The notes: generated by a model not told the origin, from the sequence alone. Positions 50,243 through 60,862 are shown, numbered from the stretch's first letter. The stretch: DNA of 64,000 nt from JASUTC01 sp964604305 (GCA_964604305.1 CAZRYM010000001.1:39571-103570), one strand, 5' to 3'. Translations and numbers: made by a program.

Positions 50243-51418
50243 CTAAATGCTTTGGAAAAAGAGTCGGATAACCTCTGCTCCTCCAACAAGCGTTCCTATC
50301 GTACTTCCAACATTTGCCAATATGACAACAAGTAAAACCTTTGTAACCTTGTTCTTCCAAAATCCTTTGAAACTCAATACATCCTCTGCCAGTGTCTCGA
50401 AATCCCTCACACTGGGTTTTCTGATTAAGGCTTCAACCAATCCGGCAAACCAACCGGCTGCAAGTAATGGATTCAAAGAAGAGATGGGAGCTACAACAAA
50501 GGCTGTTAAAATGGATAATGGATGAGCCAAAGCGGCCAGTGCTCCCAAAGCTGACATAGAACCATTCCAAAGTATCCAACTGATAATTTGAGCCCAGCCT
50601 GAAGGAGGATTCAGAAAAAAGGTTGAGACAATCAGTGCAATGATAATAACGGGAATAGCCCAAACCAGTACTTTCCAGGCATTTGAAGCTGGTGGGATCT
50701 GAGTTATTTTCGGTATATCCTGTTCCTTTTCTATTTCCTTTTTTATACCGGGAATATGTCCTGCACCCAGCACGGCCAGTATCTTTTGCCCCGGAGCGGA
50801 TTTGATCTTATGGGCTAAATACTGGTCTCTTTCATCGATGAGTGATTCCTTCAGTTCAGGAAAGGAATCAGACAGTTCGGACAAAGTTGCTGTAAGCATA
50901 TCCTCAGATTTCATTTTTTCCAGTTCTTCCTCTGTAATTTCTTCTTTGGAAAAGATACTGGCTATGATCATGACCAATAATTTCATCTTCCCCCAGAATT
51001 TCATACCTCTCCAAATTCTTAAAAACGTTGTTTTAATATCTCTGTCAGCTAAGACAAGCTCTGCATCGTTGTCTTTAGCAGCGTTAATGCCTTCTATCAT
51101 TTCAGCTCCCGCGTTTATTCCAAATTGATCAGCTATCCGCTTTTGATAAGAAGACAACGCCAAATTTATCAGTAAAAATGCGGATTGTTTACTCTTCACT
51201 ATTTTGATGATGTCCATTTTTTCCCATCTGTTTTTATTGACGATCGAATCGTATCTTCCCTTATCCAACTCAACACAAACCGTATTCGGTTTTTCCTCTT
51301 CTATCAATTCTCTGACCTGTTGAGCACTTTGCTTGGAAACGTGTGCCGTACCTAGTAAAATCAGTTCCTTTCCCTGATAATCTATTCGGTGAACATTTTT
51401 TATATCTTCCTTTTCCAC
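50243..51418 (-). CDS. TraB/PrgY-family membrane protein
   Basis: 391 residues. The soluble N-terminal part has the family motifs LLGTAHVSKQSA, TVCVELDKGRYDS, MIEGINAAKDNDAELVLADRDI and VLGAGHIPG, the conserved His and Glu of the TraB/GumN (TIKI-like) fold. The C-terminal ~150 residues hold about four transmembrane helices. PrgY/TraB limit mating-pheromone activity in Enterococcus and the fold includes metal-dependent proteases; the function in this phylum is unknown. GTG 51418 preceded by GAGAGGAG is preferred to an upstream TTG or ATG at 51469. Confidence 0.88.
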   Translation of the reverse strand: MEKEDIKNVHRIDYQGKELILLGTAHVSKQSAQQVRELIEEEKPNTVCVELDKGRYDSIVNKNRWEKMDIIKIVKSKQSAFLLINLALSSYQKRIADQFGINAGAEMIEGINAAKDNDAELVLADRDIKTTFLRIWRGMKFWGKMKLLVMIIASIFSKEEITEEELEKMKSEDMLTATLSELSDSFPELKESLIDERDQYLAHKIKSAPGQKILAVLGAGHIPGIKKEIEKEQDIPKITQIPPASNAWKVLVWAIPVIIIALIVSTFFLNPPSGWAQIISWILWNGSMSALGALAALAHPLSILTAFVVAPISSLNPLLAAGWFAGLVEALIRKPSVRDFETLAEDVLSFKGFWKNKVTKVLLVVILANVGSTIGTLVGGAEVIRLFFQSI

Positions 51419-51596
51419 AAACTCACTCCTCTCAAAGTATGACGGTAAAACGGTACTGATTTGGCTCAATCAATTTGACCAGTCTATTTTACCATATCGT
51501 ATTCCATAATGATTTCTTTTTTTTTGATGCGTAACAGTTATGAAAAAGAACGATTAACGGATTGAGCGTTCCCTGTATAATCATCGGGGGTGAAAG

Positions 51597-52358
51597 ATGA
51601 AAGTATTTGAAGGAACACCGGTCAAGTTGGAACGCTCAAACAGAAAGACAGTTTCTTTACAGATACTGACAGATTCGAATCATCAAGTTTATATCTTGAT
51701 AAAAGTGCCGACGAATATCGATGAGCAGCAATTGGTACAGATTGTTGAGTCCAGACGGTCTTGGATAAAAAAATCAATCCACAAGCTTTTGACGATGGAA
51801 AAATCCAGAAGTGAATTTTTGTCTGATTACAGTATTAAAGATAACGGCAGATTGCCTTTTCAGGGAAAGGACCTGAACGTTCAGGTCAATCTGGATCGAA
51901 GCATACCAAAGTTAGCCTTATACATGGATACAGATAGGATTTGCATTTCCAGAAATCCAAATTATTCTCATTATCAAGATGAGCTACCCGGTTTGTTAAA
52001 AGAACACTATACGAAAAAGGCTTACACGGTTTTTTCAGAGATGATCAATGCATATTCTAAAACACACGGTTTCAACGTTAACACCCTACGAATTAAAGAT
52101 ACAAAGACACGCTGGGGCAGTTGTTCTGCCAAGTTGAACATCAACCTGAATTGGAGATTGATCATGGCTCACAAAAGAGTATACGAATATGTTATCGTTC
52201 ATGAGCTTTGTCATCTGGGTTGTTGGCATCACGGCAAACCATTCTGGAACAAAGTGGAATCAATACTGCCCGATTATCGCGTCAGAAAAAATGAATTGAA
52301 AAGAATATCAGAATTCTTGTTCGCTTTTGATTTTTCAAAATTGAAAATGAACCTTTAA
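51597..52358 (+). CDS. YgjP-like zinc metallopeptidase (DUF45)
   Basis: 253 residues, with VIVHELCHLGCWHHGKPFW as the zinc-binding HExxH-type site with a third His, and DTKTRWGSCSAKLNINLNWRL just before it. These are the two signature blocks of the YgjP/DUF45 family. The N-terminal 100 residues are the usual beta-rich part. Function in vivo is not established; some are linked to restriction or DNA repair loci, but no such gene is adjacent here. ATG 51597 with GGGGGTGAAAG. Its last four bases overlap the convergent pepF. Confidence 0.9.
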   Translation: MKVFEGTPVKLERSNRKTVSLQILTDSNHQVYILIKVPTNIDEQQLVQIVESRRSWIKKSIHKLLTMEKSRSEFLSDYSIKDNGRLPFQGKDLNVQVNLDRSIPKLALYMDTDRICISRNPNYSHYQDELPGLLKEHYTKKAYTVFSEMINAYSKTHGFNVNTLRIKDTKTRWGSCSAKLNINLNWRLIMAHKRVYEYVIVHELCHLGCWHHGKPFWNKVESILPDYRVRKNELKRISEFLFAFDFSKLKMNL

Positions 52359-54103
52359 GATTTTTGTTCCAGCTGATCCATCAACTTTCCGATATAATCA
52401 AATCCCCGTTGCCAAAAGGCTTCATCTTTCAGGTCAATTCCCAGCTTAGCCAATAAACGATCCGGCCTGTCACTTCCACCGCTTTCAAGTAATTCAAAAT
52501 AATAAGGAATCATCTTTTCACCTTCCTCTATGTATTTTTCATACAGAGCGATTACCAAAAGGTTGGCAAAATTATAAGCATACACGTAAAAAGGCACGTT
52601 GAAAATATGCGGGATCGTTGCCCATTCCCATTTATACTCTTCCGGGATACTGACACTATTTGAAAACATAATTTTTAATTCACTATCATACAGTTGGGAG
52701 AGATCATCCCAGGAGGCAAACCCGTTTTTGGAAATCATCTCATGGCTTTTAAGTTCAAATCTTGCAAACATGTTTTGTCTAAAAGTCGTCGCAAAATTCC
52801 CCTCTATTGTTGAAGCCAAAAAGAGCTGCTTTTCATGAGCGGATAGTGTGGGGACAAGTCTGTCAAAAACAAGAAATTCACCAAAAACAGATGCTATCTC
52901 GGCCATGGTCAATGGAGTATGGTAATTCAACATGGTTTGTTTTGCCGATAATGTTCCGTGTAAACCATGCCCAAGTTCATGAGCCATAGTCAGGACATCG
53001 CTGATGGAATTATTGTGATTGAGAAGAACAAACGGTTTCCCATTCGGGATATAATAAGAGCAGAATGCTCCCCCATTCTTACCAGGCAATACATCTGAAT
53101 GAATTCTGTTTTCTTCGAAGAAGCTTTCAACTATTTTTCCGGCTTTTTCATGGAATTTGAAATAGGTATCGATAACGATACTTTTAGCTTCTTCAAAAGA
53201 ATATTCCCTTTTAACTTGTTCCAGTGGGGCGTAAATATCCGCAAGTTCAAGATCAAGTTCCATTTTCTTCGATTTCCAGGAATAAAACCTGGCCACAAGT
53301 TCCGTATTGTTAACGGTCGTTTCAATTAGCTTTTCAACGATTTCGTCTTCCGTTTCATTAGCCATGTTTCTCATTGATACAGGGTTTTTGTAATTTCTTA
53401 TTCTCGATTCAATATCATAGTCCTTGGCGATATTATTGTAAAGTCCGGTGATAATCGTCTTGTCTTTTTCATAACCTCGCAGCAGTTTTTTCATGGCCTC
53501 ACGTCTCAGTACGGTATTAGGACTGTATCGTAAGTTTCGCATTTGAGAATTGTTCAGTTGTTTTTTTTCGCCATCCATTTCCATTTCAAACATATAGGCA
53601 GAGGTGACTTTACTGTACAAAGATCCCAGATTATCCCTGCCCGTTGCGCTTTTTACGGCCAGAATCTGTTCTGTTTCAGCTGATAGGGTATGTGTTTTTC
53701 TTTCTCTGACTCTTTCAATCACCCATGAATAAGAAGCGGTTCCCTCTTCAACTCGTTGAAGTTCTTCATCATTGTGTGTTAGAAGTGTGGGGTTGATAAA
53801 GGAAAAATATCTTTCAACTTCTGCCATAACTGTCTCAACTCTACCTACAAGCTTTTGTGCATCGGTATTTTGAGTGTTTTCAGAAAAAAGAAGACTTGAA
53901 AACTGTGCCACTCTCGCTCCAAATCGTTCTATCTCTTCCTGCTCCTGAAGCATTTCGTCAATCAACTCGGTTGTGAGTTGTCCTTTTAATTTTTCTTTAT
54001 ATTTGCTTTCAAATGCTTCGGCCTTCTTTAACGTGAATTGAATGTCCTTTTCAATTTGCGGGTCATCAACACCGTTATAAAAGAACTGTAAATCCCACTT
54101 CAT
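52355..54103 (-). CDS. pepF: Oligoendopeptidase F (M3 family)
   Basis: 582 residues. Zinc motif MAHELGHGLHG with the downstream Glu in TMAEIASVFGEFLV. The PepF N-terminal helical domain and the C-terminal SGGSDRPDRLLAKLGID segment are present. Cytoplasmic metallopeptidase that cuts short peptides, consistent with peptide fermentation. ATG 54103 has GGAGGTAGAA. It shares a TTAA stop overlap with the convergent YgjP-like gene. Confidence 0.95.
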   Translation of the reverse strand: MKWDLQFFYNGVDDPQIEKDIQFTLKKAEAFESKYKEKLKGQLTTELIDEMLQEQEEIERFGARVAQFSSLLFSENTQNTDAQKLVGRVETVMAEVERYFSFINPTLLTHNDEELQRVEEGTASYSWVIERVRERKTHTLSAETEQILAVKSATGRDNLGSLYSKVTSAYMFEMEMDGEKKQLNNSQMRNLRYSPNTVLRREAMKKLLRGYEKDKTIITGLYNNIAKDYDIESRIRNYKNPVSMRNMANETEDEIVEKLIETTVNNTELVARFYSWKSKKMELDLELADIYAPLEQVKREYSFEEAKSIVIDTYFKFHEKAGKIVESFFEENRIHSDVLPGKNGGAFCSYYIPNGKPFVLLNHNNSISDVLTMAHELGHGLHGTLSAKQTMLNYHTPLTMAEIASVFGEFLVFDRLVPTLSAHEKQLFLASTIEGNFATTFRQNMFARFELKSHEMISKNGFASWDDLSQLYDSELKIMFSNSVSIPEEYKWEWATIPHIFNVPFYVYAYNFANLLVIALYEKYIEEGEKMIPYYFELLESGGSDRPDRLLAKLGIDLKDEAFWQRGFDYIGKLMDQLEQKS

Positions 54104-54144
54104 ATTTCTACCTCCTAATATAGGTTATTTTATTAATTATACCA

Positions 54145-55473
54145 TCAGTTGCCTTTCCCGATGCTTCTCGGTCCGGCCTTTCCTCCTATCATCATTCTAT
54201 AAAGGGGCACCATGTATAAAAAGAACGCAAAGGGTATAAACCTGGCATCAAATCCCAGCATTTTGGCGGGTATGAGTCCTGCAACGTTCCAGGGTATGAG
54301 AACGGAGATTAAAACGGCACTGTCTGCGATATCCAAGGCAAGATGATAATGATCTTTATGATGCAGTTCATATGGTTTCCTCAACAACTGCTCACTCATG
54401 ATGATGGCCAATGCCTGAGTCACACCAAGAGAAGATGTTATAATGCTGGTGATAACTGAAGCAAAAAAGGGATAGGTCTTTTGGGCAAGGCTTTCAATCT
54501 TCTTTTCAAATGTCACAATCAGATCAGTATGTTCAAATAATCCGGCAAATGCAGATGATGCAAGAACAATAAGCATGGCATTAAACATGAAAGCCACACC
54601 TCCTCCCTTAAAGATTTCGGAGAGGGAATCTGCTTGTTCAAGGGAAAAACCGAATAACATGGTTTTGAATAAATCCAACCAACCCATGCCCTGTGTTAAA
54701 ACCGTTAAAACCAACGCTGTGATACTTGATGCAATCATGGCGATTTTAACATTGATCTTCAACACCACAAGGATAATCAAAACAATCACAGGCAATGAAC
54801 ACCAGAATGATAGGTTGAATGAGACAGGAATTTGAGAAATAAGGGTGGAATCTGATGGTTCAAAAGGGTAGATGTAAGATAGCACAAGATAAAACAAGGT
54901 GGTTAAAACCAGTGGGATGAAGGCTGTTTTAAACATGTTCTTAATGTTTGAGTAGATGTTGGTTTTTGTTACTGTAGCAACCAAATGCGCACTTGAGGAC
55001 ATTGGGGAATTTCTATCACCCACATATGCACCGCTCATGATAGCCCCAACAAGTGGTGCCATGGATATATTTCCCGTTCTTGCCATGATCATGAGAATGA
55101 TTCCAATGGTTCCAACCGTTCCAAATGACGTTCCCAATAAAAAGGAAACCAGTGTGCTTAACAAAAAGGCAAATAGTATGAATAATCCGGGTATAATCAG
55201 AGAAAGCCCATTATAGACAATCCATGCGATTGTCCCTGAAGAAAACCACAAACCAATCAGAATCCCGATCAATGTAAAGATTTGGACCACCGGCCAGGTT
55301 TTCATTGCGCCCTGAAAGAGCATATTCATTACTTTTTTTACAGGCCATCCTCTTTTTACAGCGATGACGGAAAAAAGAAAAAGAGCAAAAATCAGGGGAT
55401 AAAGAATGAACACGTTGAAAATTGTGCTGACAATCAATAAAATAAAAATCGTAATAAATGCATAGATGATCAA
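54145..55473 (-). CDS. nhaC: Na+/H+ antiporter, NhaC family
   Basis: 442 residues, roughly eleven to twelve transmembrane helices. NhaC landmarks include GTSFGTVGTIGIIL, AYVGDRNSPMSSSAHLVA and DIADSAVLISVLIPWNVAG. Exchanges external protons for internal sodium (or malate-lactate in some relatives). TTG start at 55473 preceded by AGAAGG. The short gap to the following oligoendopeptidase gene (41 bases) suggests shared transcription. Confidence 0.92.
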   Translation of the reverse strand: MIIYAFITIFILLIVSTIFNVFILYPLIFALFLFSVIAVKRGWPVKKVMNMLFQGAMKTWPVVQIFTLIGILIGLWFSSGTIAWIVYNGLSLIIPGLFILFAFLLSTLVSFLLGTSFGTVGTIGIILMIMARTGNISMAPLVGAIMSGAYVGDRNSPMSSSAHLVATVTKTNIYSNIKNMFKTAFIPLVLTTLFYLVLSYIYPFEPSDSTLISQIPVSFNLSFWCSLPVIVLIILVVLKINVKIAMIASSITALVLTVLTQGMGWLDLFKTMLFGFSLEQADSLSEIFKGGGVAFMFNAMLIVLASSAFAGLFEHTDLIVTFEKKIESLAQKTYPFFASVITSIITSSLGVTQALAIIMSEQLLRKPYELHHKDHYHLALDIADSAVLISVLIPWNVAGLIPAKMLGFDARFIPFAFFLYMVPLYRMMIGGKAGPRSIGKGN

Positions 55474-55511
55474 TGAATTAACCTTCTCTTTCTATCTGAG
55501 ACAAAACCATA

Positions 55512-57164
55512 TCAATATTTTTTTACTGCCATATTGTAAACGGTAAAGCCACCTGAGAGATTTTTGGCCTTGAATCCGTTTTGACGCAATATTCGATATG
55601 CAAAATATCCTCTGGCACCAATTTGGCAGTATATGTACACCTGTTTGTTTTTATCCAGTTTATCCAGATTATCCCTTAATACGGGAAGGGGGATGTTCAT
55701 CACCCTCTGGGGTTTGATTCTCCCACAGTCTTCCAATTCTTGCGGATCTCTCACATCCAGTATGGTCACATTCTCAGGTGCCTTTTCCATCTCTCTCCAG
55801 CTGATGATTTCCATGTCACCTTTTATGATGTTGTGAGCCACATAACCGGCAATATTGACCGGATCCTTTGCAGAGCCGAATGGAGGGGCGTAAGAGAGTT
55901 CAATCCATTCAAGATCGGCTATCTTCAACCCGGCTTTTATTGCAGTGGCAAAGACATCAATCCGTTTGTCCACGCCATCTACTCCACAAATCTGAGTACC
56001 CAGGATCTCTCCCGTTTTTCGGAAGAGCATTTTGATGATCATAGGCGTTGCTCCCGGATAATAGCCTGCATGAGAGTTGCTTACTGTAAAAGATTCAAGA
56101 TATTCGATACCCGCTGTGTCCAATTGTCTACTGTTTAAACCCGTACATGCCACAACTTTTCCGAATAATTTTGTGATGGAAGTTCCCACCGCCCCTTCAT
56201 AGGTTTCTGGATTGATACCCAGAATATTACCGGCTACTATCCTTCCCTGGCGATTTGCAGGACCTGCCAGAGGTATATTAACCCGTTCTTTGAGAATACA
56301 ATGGTTGATTTCAACTGCATCACCAACGGCATAAATATCCGGATCGGAGGTTTGCAGGAATTCGTTGACCTTAATTCCCTTAATACCCAATTCCAATCCG
56401 GCATCATTTGCCAGTTTCAACTCAGGCCTCACACCCGCTGAAAAAATGACTATACCGGTTTGAATTTTTTTTCCGCTTGTCAGTCTAACCTCAATCTCAT
56501 TATTTGAGCGATTAAAAGCCTTGACAGCATCTTTTAAGTAAAGTTGAACATCATTTAGAACCAGCTCCTGATGAAGGCTGTTGGCCATATCCTTGTCGAT
56601 ATTCAACAAAACCTGATCGGCAAGTTCCACCAGATTAACCTGTAACCCTTTATGTCTCATATTTTCAACCATTTCAAGGCCGATGAAACCACCACCGATA
56701 ACCGTTGCACCAGTGATCTTTTTTTTACTTACCCATGAAAGGATCTTGTCCATATCCGTTACATTTCTCAAAGTGAAAACCCCATCATCATTGATCCCCT
56801 CAATAGGAGGTTTAAAAGGCATTGAACCCGGAGATAATAAAAGTTTATCATACTTTTCTATGACTTCTGTTTGAGTATCAAGATCTTTTAACACGATTGA
56901 TTTTTCTGATCGATTGATTTTTACGGCTTCTGTTCTTGTTTTTACGATTACATTTTGATTTTTTTGAAAGGATTCGGGCGTGTTCAAAAGTAACGATTCC
57001 CGACGGGGAATCACACCACCAATATGATAAGGCAACCCGCAATTGGCGAAACTGATATGGCTGCCTCTTTCCACCATCATAATTTCCACCTGTTCATCCA
57101 ATCGCCTCAATCTGGCTGCTGCGGTTGCCCCACCTGCTACGCCTCCAACGATTATTACCTTCAT
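55512..57164 (-). CDS. CoA-disulfide reductase/polysulfide reductase with C-terminal rhodanese domain
   Basis: 550 residues. N-terminal FAD site IIVGGVAGGATAAARLRR, redox Cys C42 in SFANCGLPYHIGG, NAD-binding TVIGGGFIGLEMVEN, and the FAD-end YAVGDAVEINH. The C-terminal ~95 residues are a rhodanese domain with its Cys in YIYCQIGARGY. This CoADR-RHD fusion reduces CoA disulfide/persulfide or polysulfide with NAD(P)H, so it fits sulfur disposal by a fermentative anaerobe. AAGGTAATAATC-type leader before ATG 57164. A single gene in its region. Confidence 0.94.
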   Translation of the reverse strand: MKVIIVGGVAGGATAAARLRRLDEQVEIMMVERGSHISFANCGLPYHIGGVIPRRESLLLNTPESFQKNQNVIVKTRTEAVKINRSEKSIVLKDLDTQTEVIEKYDKLLLSPGSMPFKPPIEGINDDGVFTLRNVTDMDKILSWVSKKKITGATVIGGGFIGLEMVENMRHKGLQVNLVELADQVLLNIDKDMANSLHQELVLNDVQLYLKDAVKAFNRSNNEIEVRLTSGKKIQTGIVIFSAGVRPELKLANDAGLELGIKGIKVNEFLQTSDPDIYAVGDAVEINHCILKERVNIPLAGPANRQGRIVAGNILGINPETYEGAVGTSITKLFGKVVACTGLNSRQLDTAGIEYLESFTVSNSHAGYYPGATPMIIKMLFRKTGEILGTQICGVDGVDKRIDVFATAIKAGLKIADLEWIELSYAPPFGSAKDPVNIAGYVAHNIIKGDMEIISWREMEKAPENVTILDVRDPQELEDCGRIKPQRVMNIPLPVLRDNLDKLDKNKQVYIYCQIGARGYFAYRILRQNGFKAKNLSGGFTVYNMAVKKY

Positions 57165-57289
57165 ATACTCACCCCGTTATTAAAGTTTTTTAATTTTAAG
57201 TTCACATAATAAGCTTATCTGCTTTCAAAGAAAGTCCTTTTTGTTATGTATATGATAGCATAAGCGATTCACCCTCTCTGAAACAACTG

Positions 57290-58195
57290 TTATCTTTCTT
57301 GAGATAAGTTCAGGTATATCAACAGTACGATGATGGTTATGACAAAGGGAACAGATTGAACAAGCTCATTCGGGATATCGTAAATTTGAAGCGAGTAAGA
57401 CAACGACTCGCCTGTGGAGAATAAAAGAGAGCTCAGTGTTACGCCTAATACACTTTTACCACCTAAAGCCTGAGCTGCCAATGCAATCCAACCTCTGCCT
57501 GCAGTCATATCCCTTGTAAACCATGTCACGTATCCCATCGATAGAAACATGCCACCGAGTCCGGCTAAAAGTCCGCTGATGATTAGTGCAAAAGATTTAA
57601 TTTTTTTAACCGATAAACCCACTGAGATGGAGGCTTCAGGATTTTCCCCCACCGCTTTCAGGTGTATGCCAAAAGGTGTTTTCTTTAACAGTATGAACAC
57701 AAAGATAACCGCTGCATAGGCAATGTATGTCAGAAGATTCTGATCGTTTAATACTTGACTCAGAAAGGGAACGCGATCCAAAAAATTCAAATGTAATCGT
57801 GGAAAAGCCAGAGAATTTAGAGTTGATGTGTTCCCCTTCTGTTCAGAAAATGCTGAGAGTAAAAAAACAGTCATCCCACTTGCGAGGATGTTAATCGCAA
57901 TGGCAGTAAGGATGATGTTGGCCTTGTATTTTAGGGAAAAGACGCAAAGAATGAGAGATAAAACAAAAGCGGTCAACAAGCCTCCTGCCAACCCCAATAA
58001 TAAAGACTGACTCAAGGCACTGAAAAGCGTTCCTGAAAATGCTGAAAACAGCATGATTCCTTCAAGTGCAACGTTCGGGGTACCTGCCATACTGGCAACA
58101 AGTGCACCAAGAGAAGCAAAGACAATCGGTGTACTAACCCGGATAATCGTTGCATAAAAGGAACTGTCTGTGAAAATGTTTATCAGGTTAACCAT
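57290..58195 (-). CDS. Nucleoside-type ABC transporter permease (second)
   Basis: 301 residues with about nine membrane helices. It is of the YufQ/NupQ branch of BPD-type II sugar/nucleoside permeases, shown by GALVASMAGTPNVALEGIMLFSAFSG, AVGENPEASISVGLSVKKIK and GGMFLSMGYVTWFTRDMTAGRGWIALAA. It pairs with the preceding permease and ATPase. ATG 58195 overlaps the stop of the previous permease by 8 bases. Confidence 0.92.
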   Translation of the reverse strand: MVNLINIFTDSSFYATIIRVSTPIVFASLGALVASMAGTPNVALEGIMLFSAFSGTLFSALSQSLLLGLAGGLLTAFVLSLILCVFSLKYKANIILTAIAINILASGMTVFLLSAFSEQKGNTSTLNSLAFPRLHLNFLDRVPFLSQVLNDQNLLTYIAYAAVIFVFILLKKTPFGIHLKAVGENPEASISVGLSVKKIKSFALIISGLLAGLGGMFLSMGYVTWFTRDMTAGRGWIALAAQALGGKSVLGVTLSSLLFSTGESLSYSLQIYDIPNELVQSVPFVITIIVLLIYLNLSQER

Positions 58196-59318
58196 CAGCC
58201 TTACTCCTTAGTTTTTGAAACATTGGTTTGAATTTTCCTCTTGAAAACAATCCTTCTGCCGTTAAAAAAATGATAATAATCCCTTGAATAACCTTAACAA
58301 GATCAGGAGAAACTTCCGTATACCTTCCCATATTCTGAGCACCCACCCTGATATAAGCTAAAAATGCTGCTGAAAGAGGAATAAAAATTGGATTCTTCGA
58401 TGCCATAATAGCGACAATGATCCCATCCCATCCGTATCCGGGAGTTGAACTCCATAAAAACCTGCCATGATAACCAATTAGCTCAACGATACCGGCAGTT
58501 CCCGCAATGGCTCCGGAAAGCAGCTGTATCCTAAACAGATTCGTTTTAACCTTAATTCCCGAATAGCGTGCAAATTGCATATTGGAACCGATCATCTTGA
58601 TCTTTAGTCCCCAAGGAGTCTTTTTGATGATATACCAGAAAATCATGGCAATCAATACAGCAAAAATGATACCTATATGCAGTTTGTACCTCTCGTTGAT
58701 AAAAGGCAAAGAAGTTGAGGGATCAAATTTTACTGACATCAATGCCCCGGAGGTCTGATCCCTGATAGTCTTTTTTATCAGGTATATTCCCAGATATAAT
58801 GCCAGGTAATTCATCATAAGGGAAACCAGGATTTCAGAGTTTTTCTTTTTTATACTGGCATATGCCGGTAAAACAGACCATAAAGCACCGATGCTGGCAG
58901 AAACAAAAAATATGATTATAAGGTGAATAAAGCCCGGTATATTTGGTATCACCGCTAAACATGAGCCTGCTACCGCTCCTGCAAACATTTGTCCTTCAGC
59001 ACCCAGATTCAGGATTCCCGCATTAAAGACAAGAGCAATGGCAAGACCGGTTAAAATCAAAGGTGTCATTTCGTTCAACCATTGAGAAAAGGACATCATG
59101 TTAAAGCGAATTTCACCTGAATAAACTCTCACCAAAGGGCTTGTTAAAAATAAAAAAAAGGCGTTGTTTGTCTTTGTGAAAGCCGTTGAAAAGTTATTCA
59201 TAAGATTCACATCTGTTGTGAAAAGGGTTAAAAAAAAGGTCAGAAGATAGGCTGTGCTTATTGCGAAAACGATGATTATAATTGTTCTGAGCAATCGGTT
59301 TGCCACAAGCACTTTCAT
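58188..59318 (-). CDS. Nucleoside-type ABC transporter permease (first)
   Basis: 376 residues, eight to ten membrane helices. Branch features include NAGILNLGAEGQMFAGAVAG, KKKNSEILVSLMMNYLALYLG and GSNMQFARYSGIKVK, as in YufP/NupP. ATG 59318 overlaps the ATPase stop as ATGA. An upstream in-frame TTG/ATG (59351) lies inside the ATPase gene and has no ribosome-binding site, so I use 59318. Confidence 0.92.
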   Translation of the reverse strand: MKVLVANRLLRTIIIIVFAISTAYLLTFFLTLFTTDVNLMNNFSTAFTKTNNAFFLFLTSPLVRVYSGEIRFNMMSFSQWLNEMTPLILTGLAIALVFNAGILNLGAEGQMFAGAVAGSCLAVIPNIPGFIHLIIIFFVSASIGALWSVLPAYASIKKKNSEILVSLMMNYLALYLGIYLIKKTIRDQTSGALMSVKFDPSTSLPFINERYKLHIGIIFAVLIAMIFWYIIKKTPWGLKIKMIGSNMQFARYSGIKVKTNLFRIQLLSGAIAGTAGIVELIGYHGRFLWSSTPGYGWDGIIVAIMASKNPIFIPLSAAFLAYIRVGAQNMGRYTEVSPDLVKVIQGIIIIFLTAEGLFSRGKFKPMFQKLRSKADG

Positions 59319-60859
59319 GAAACCATGCTCCCTTTTTTGCCCAACATACAAGCTCCCAGCCGGTATTCATTCAAGGAATCAACTTGAGCAAATTCTTTAA
59401 TTATCCTTCCCTCATAAAGAACAATGATTCGATCCGATAAATCCATCAACTCGTCCAGATCATTACTAAACAGCAGGATTGCCTTCCCATTGTTTTTTTC
59501 CAGATACAACCTTTTTCTGATAAAGGATGCGGCACGGGGGTCTATTCCTCGCGTGGGGTTATCCGCTACAATGATCTCAGATGTTTGGGATAATTCTCTG
59601 GCTAAGATGGTTTTCTGAATGTTCCCCCCCGAAAGAACGTTCAATTTAACACCGGGATTTTGAGCCTTTATTCTAAACGATCTCATTAGATTGTCAGCAT
59701 AATCGTTGATTTTTCTTTTTCGAAGTTTAAAAGGGGATCCCATCCACGTTGAATCGATTTGTGTACTGAACAAATTTTCCCAAAGCGAGAGCTCTTTATC
59801 TGAACCCAGATTAAGACGGTCAGAGGGTATGTATGATACTTTCTGTTCCCTTGCTTTTACTGGGGAATAATGACCAACAGGTTCACCATGAATCTTAAAA
59901 ACGCCTGTAAAAGATGACTCGTATCCGGTTACAATATTGATTATGTCACGTTGACCGCTGTCAGGCATACCTGCAAACCCTAAGATTTCACCTTTTTTTA
60001 CTGTAAATGATAAATCGTATAGATTATTCTTATTCTGCTTATTCAGGTTGACCTTTTGAAAAGACAGTGCCTTAGAATCCGAAGAAGGTGTTTGAACCGT
60101 TGGATTTAAATTGTTAAAACCATCTTTGAAGAGCATTTTGAGCAAATCATCTGTTTTGAGACTTGATACAGCCTGATCATATGTTCTCAAAACTTCGCCT
60201 TCACTCATAATAGTAACGAAATCGCCTATCAACATGGCCTCATTTATTTTATGGGTGATTAGTATGATTGTCTTTCCGTCATTTTTCAGCTTCCCGATGA
60301 TGTTAAACAAACTATCGCGTTCCTGGGGTGTAAGTAAGGCCGTGGGTTCATCCATGATAATCAAATTGGCTCCTCTTATCAACGTCTTGATGATTTCTAT
60401 CATTTGTCGTTGAGAAGTCGAACAATCACCCGCTGAAATGTAAGGGGGCAAACTCATATCGTATTGAGTAAGGAATTTGTCCATCTGATCTTTCATTTTC
60501 TTGTAATCCGTAAAAAAAAGCCTTTTGGGTTCAATCCCCAAAAAACAGTTTTCAAGAATGGAAAGGGAGGGTACTAATTTGAAATGCTGATGTATCATGC
60601 CAATTCCGGTGTCAATAGCATCAGCCGTGGAATTAAACCGCCTGTTTTTTCCCATGTATCTGATAATTCCCGAATCAGGTTGAACCATACCAAACAGGAT
60701 GTTCATTAATGTTGTTTTTCCTGCCCCATTTTCACCAAGAATGACATGGACACTTCCCTTTTCAATAGAGAGGTTGATCTGCTTGTTGGCGACTACGCCA
60801 TTCGGGTATACTTTGCTTATATTCTTAATGATTAGAAGCGGTTCATCAGAAACCGACAT
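59315..60859 (-). CDS. Nucleoside-type ABC transporter ATPase (two fused NBDs)
   Basis: 514 residues with two ATPase halves. First Walker A is GENGAGKTTLMN, with signature CSTSQRQMIEI and Walker B LIIMDEPTALLT. The second half has the degenerate loop GMPDSGQRDII and LSGGNIQKTILAREL. This is the RbsA/YufO layout, where the second site is usually non-hydrolytic. The permeases that follow are of the nucleoside (BmpA-associated) branch. The matching substrate-binding lipoprotein is not in the window. GAGGTGAAAG before ATG 60859. Confidence 0.94.
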   Translation of the reverse strand: MSVSDEPLLIIKNISKVYPNGVVANKQINLSIEKGSVHVILGENGAGKTTLMNILFGMVQPDSGIIRYMGKNRRFNSTADAIDTGIGMIHQHFKLVPSLSILENCFLGIEPKRLFFTDYKKMKDQMDKFLTQYDMSLPPYISAGDCSTSQRQMIEIIKTLIRGANLIIMDEPTALLTPQERDSLFNIIGKLKNDGKTIILITHKINEAMLIGDFVTIMSEGEVLRTYDQAVSSLKTDDLLKMLFKDGFNNLNPTVQTPSSDSKALSFQKVNLNKQNKNNLYDLSFTVKKGEILGFAGMPDSGQRDIINIVTGYESSFTGVFKIHGEPVGHYSPVKAREQKVSYIPSDRLNLGSDKELSLWENLFSTQIDSTWMGSPFKLRKRKINDYADNLMRSFRIKAQNPGVKLNVLSGGNIQKTILARELSQTSEIIVADNPTRGIDPRAASFIRKRLYLEKNNGKAILLFSNDLDELMDLSDRIIVLYEGRIIKEFAQVDSLNEYRLGACMLGKKGSMVS

Positions 60860-60862
60860 CTT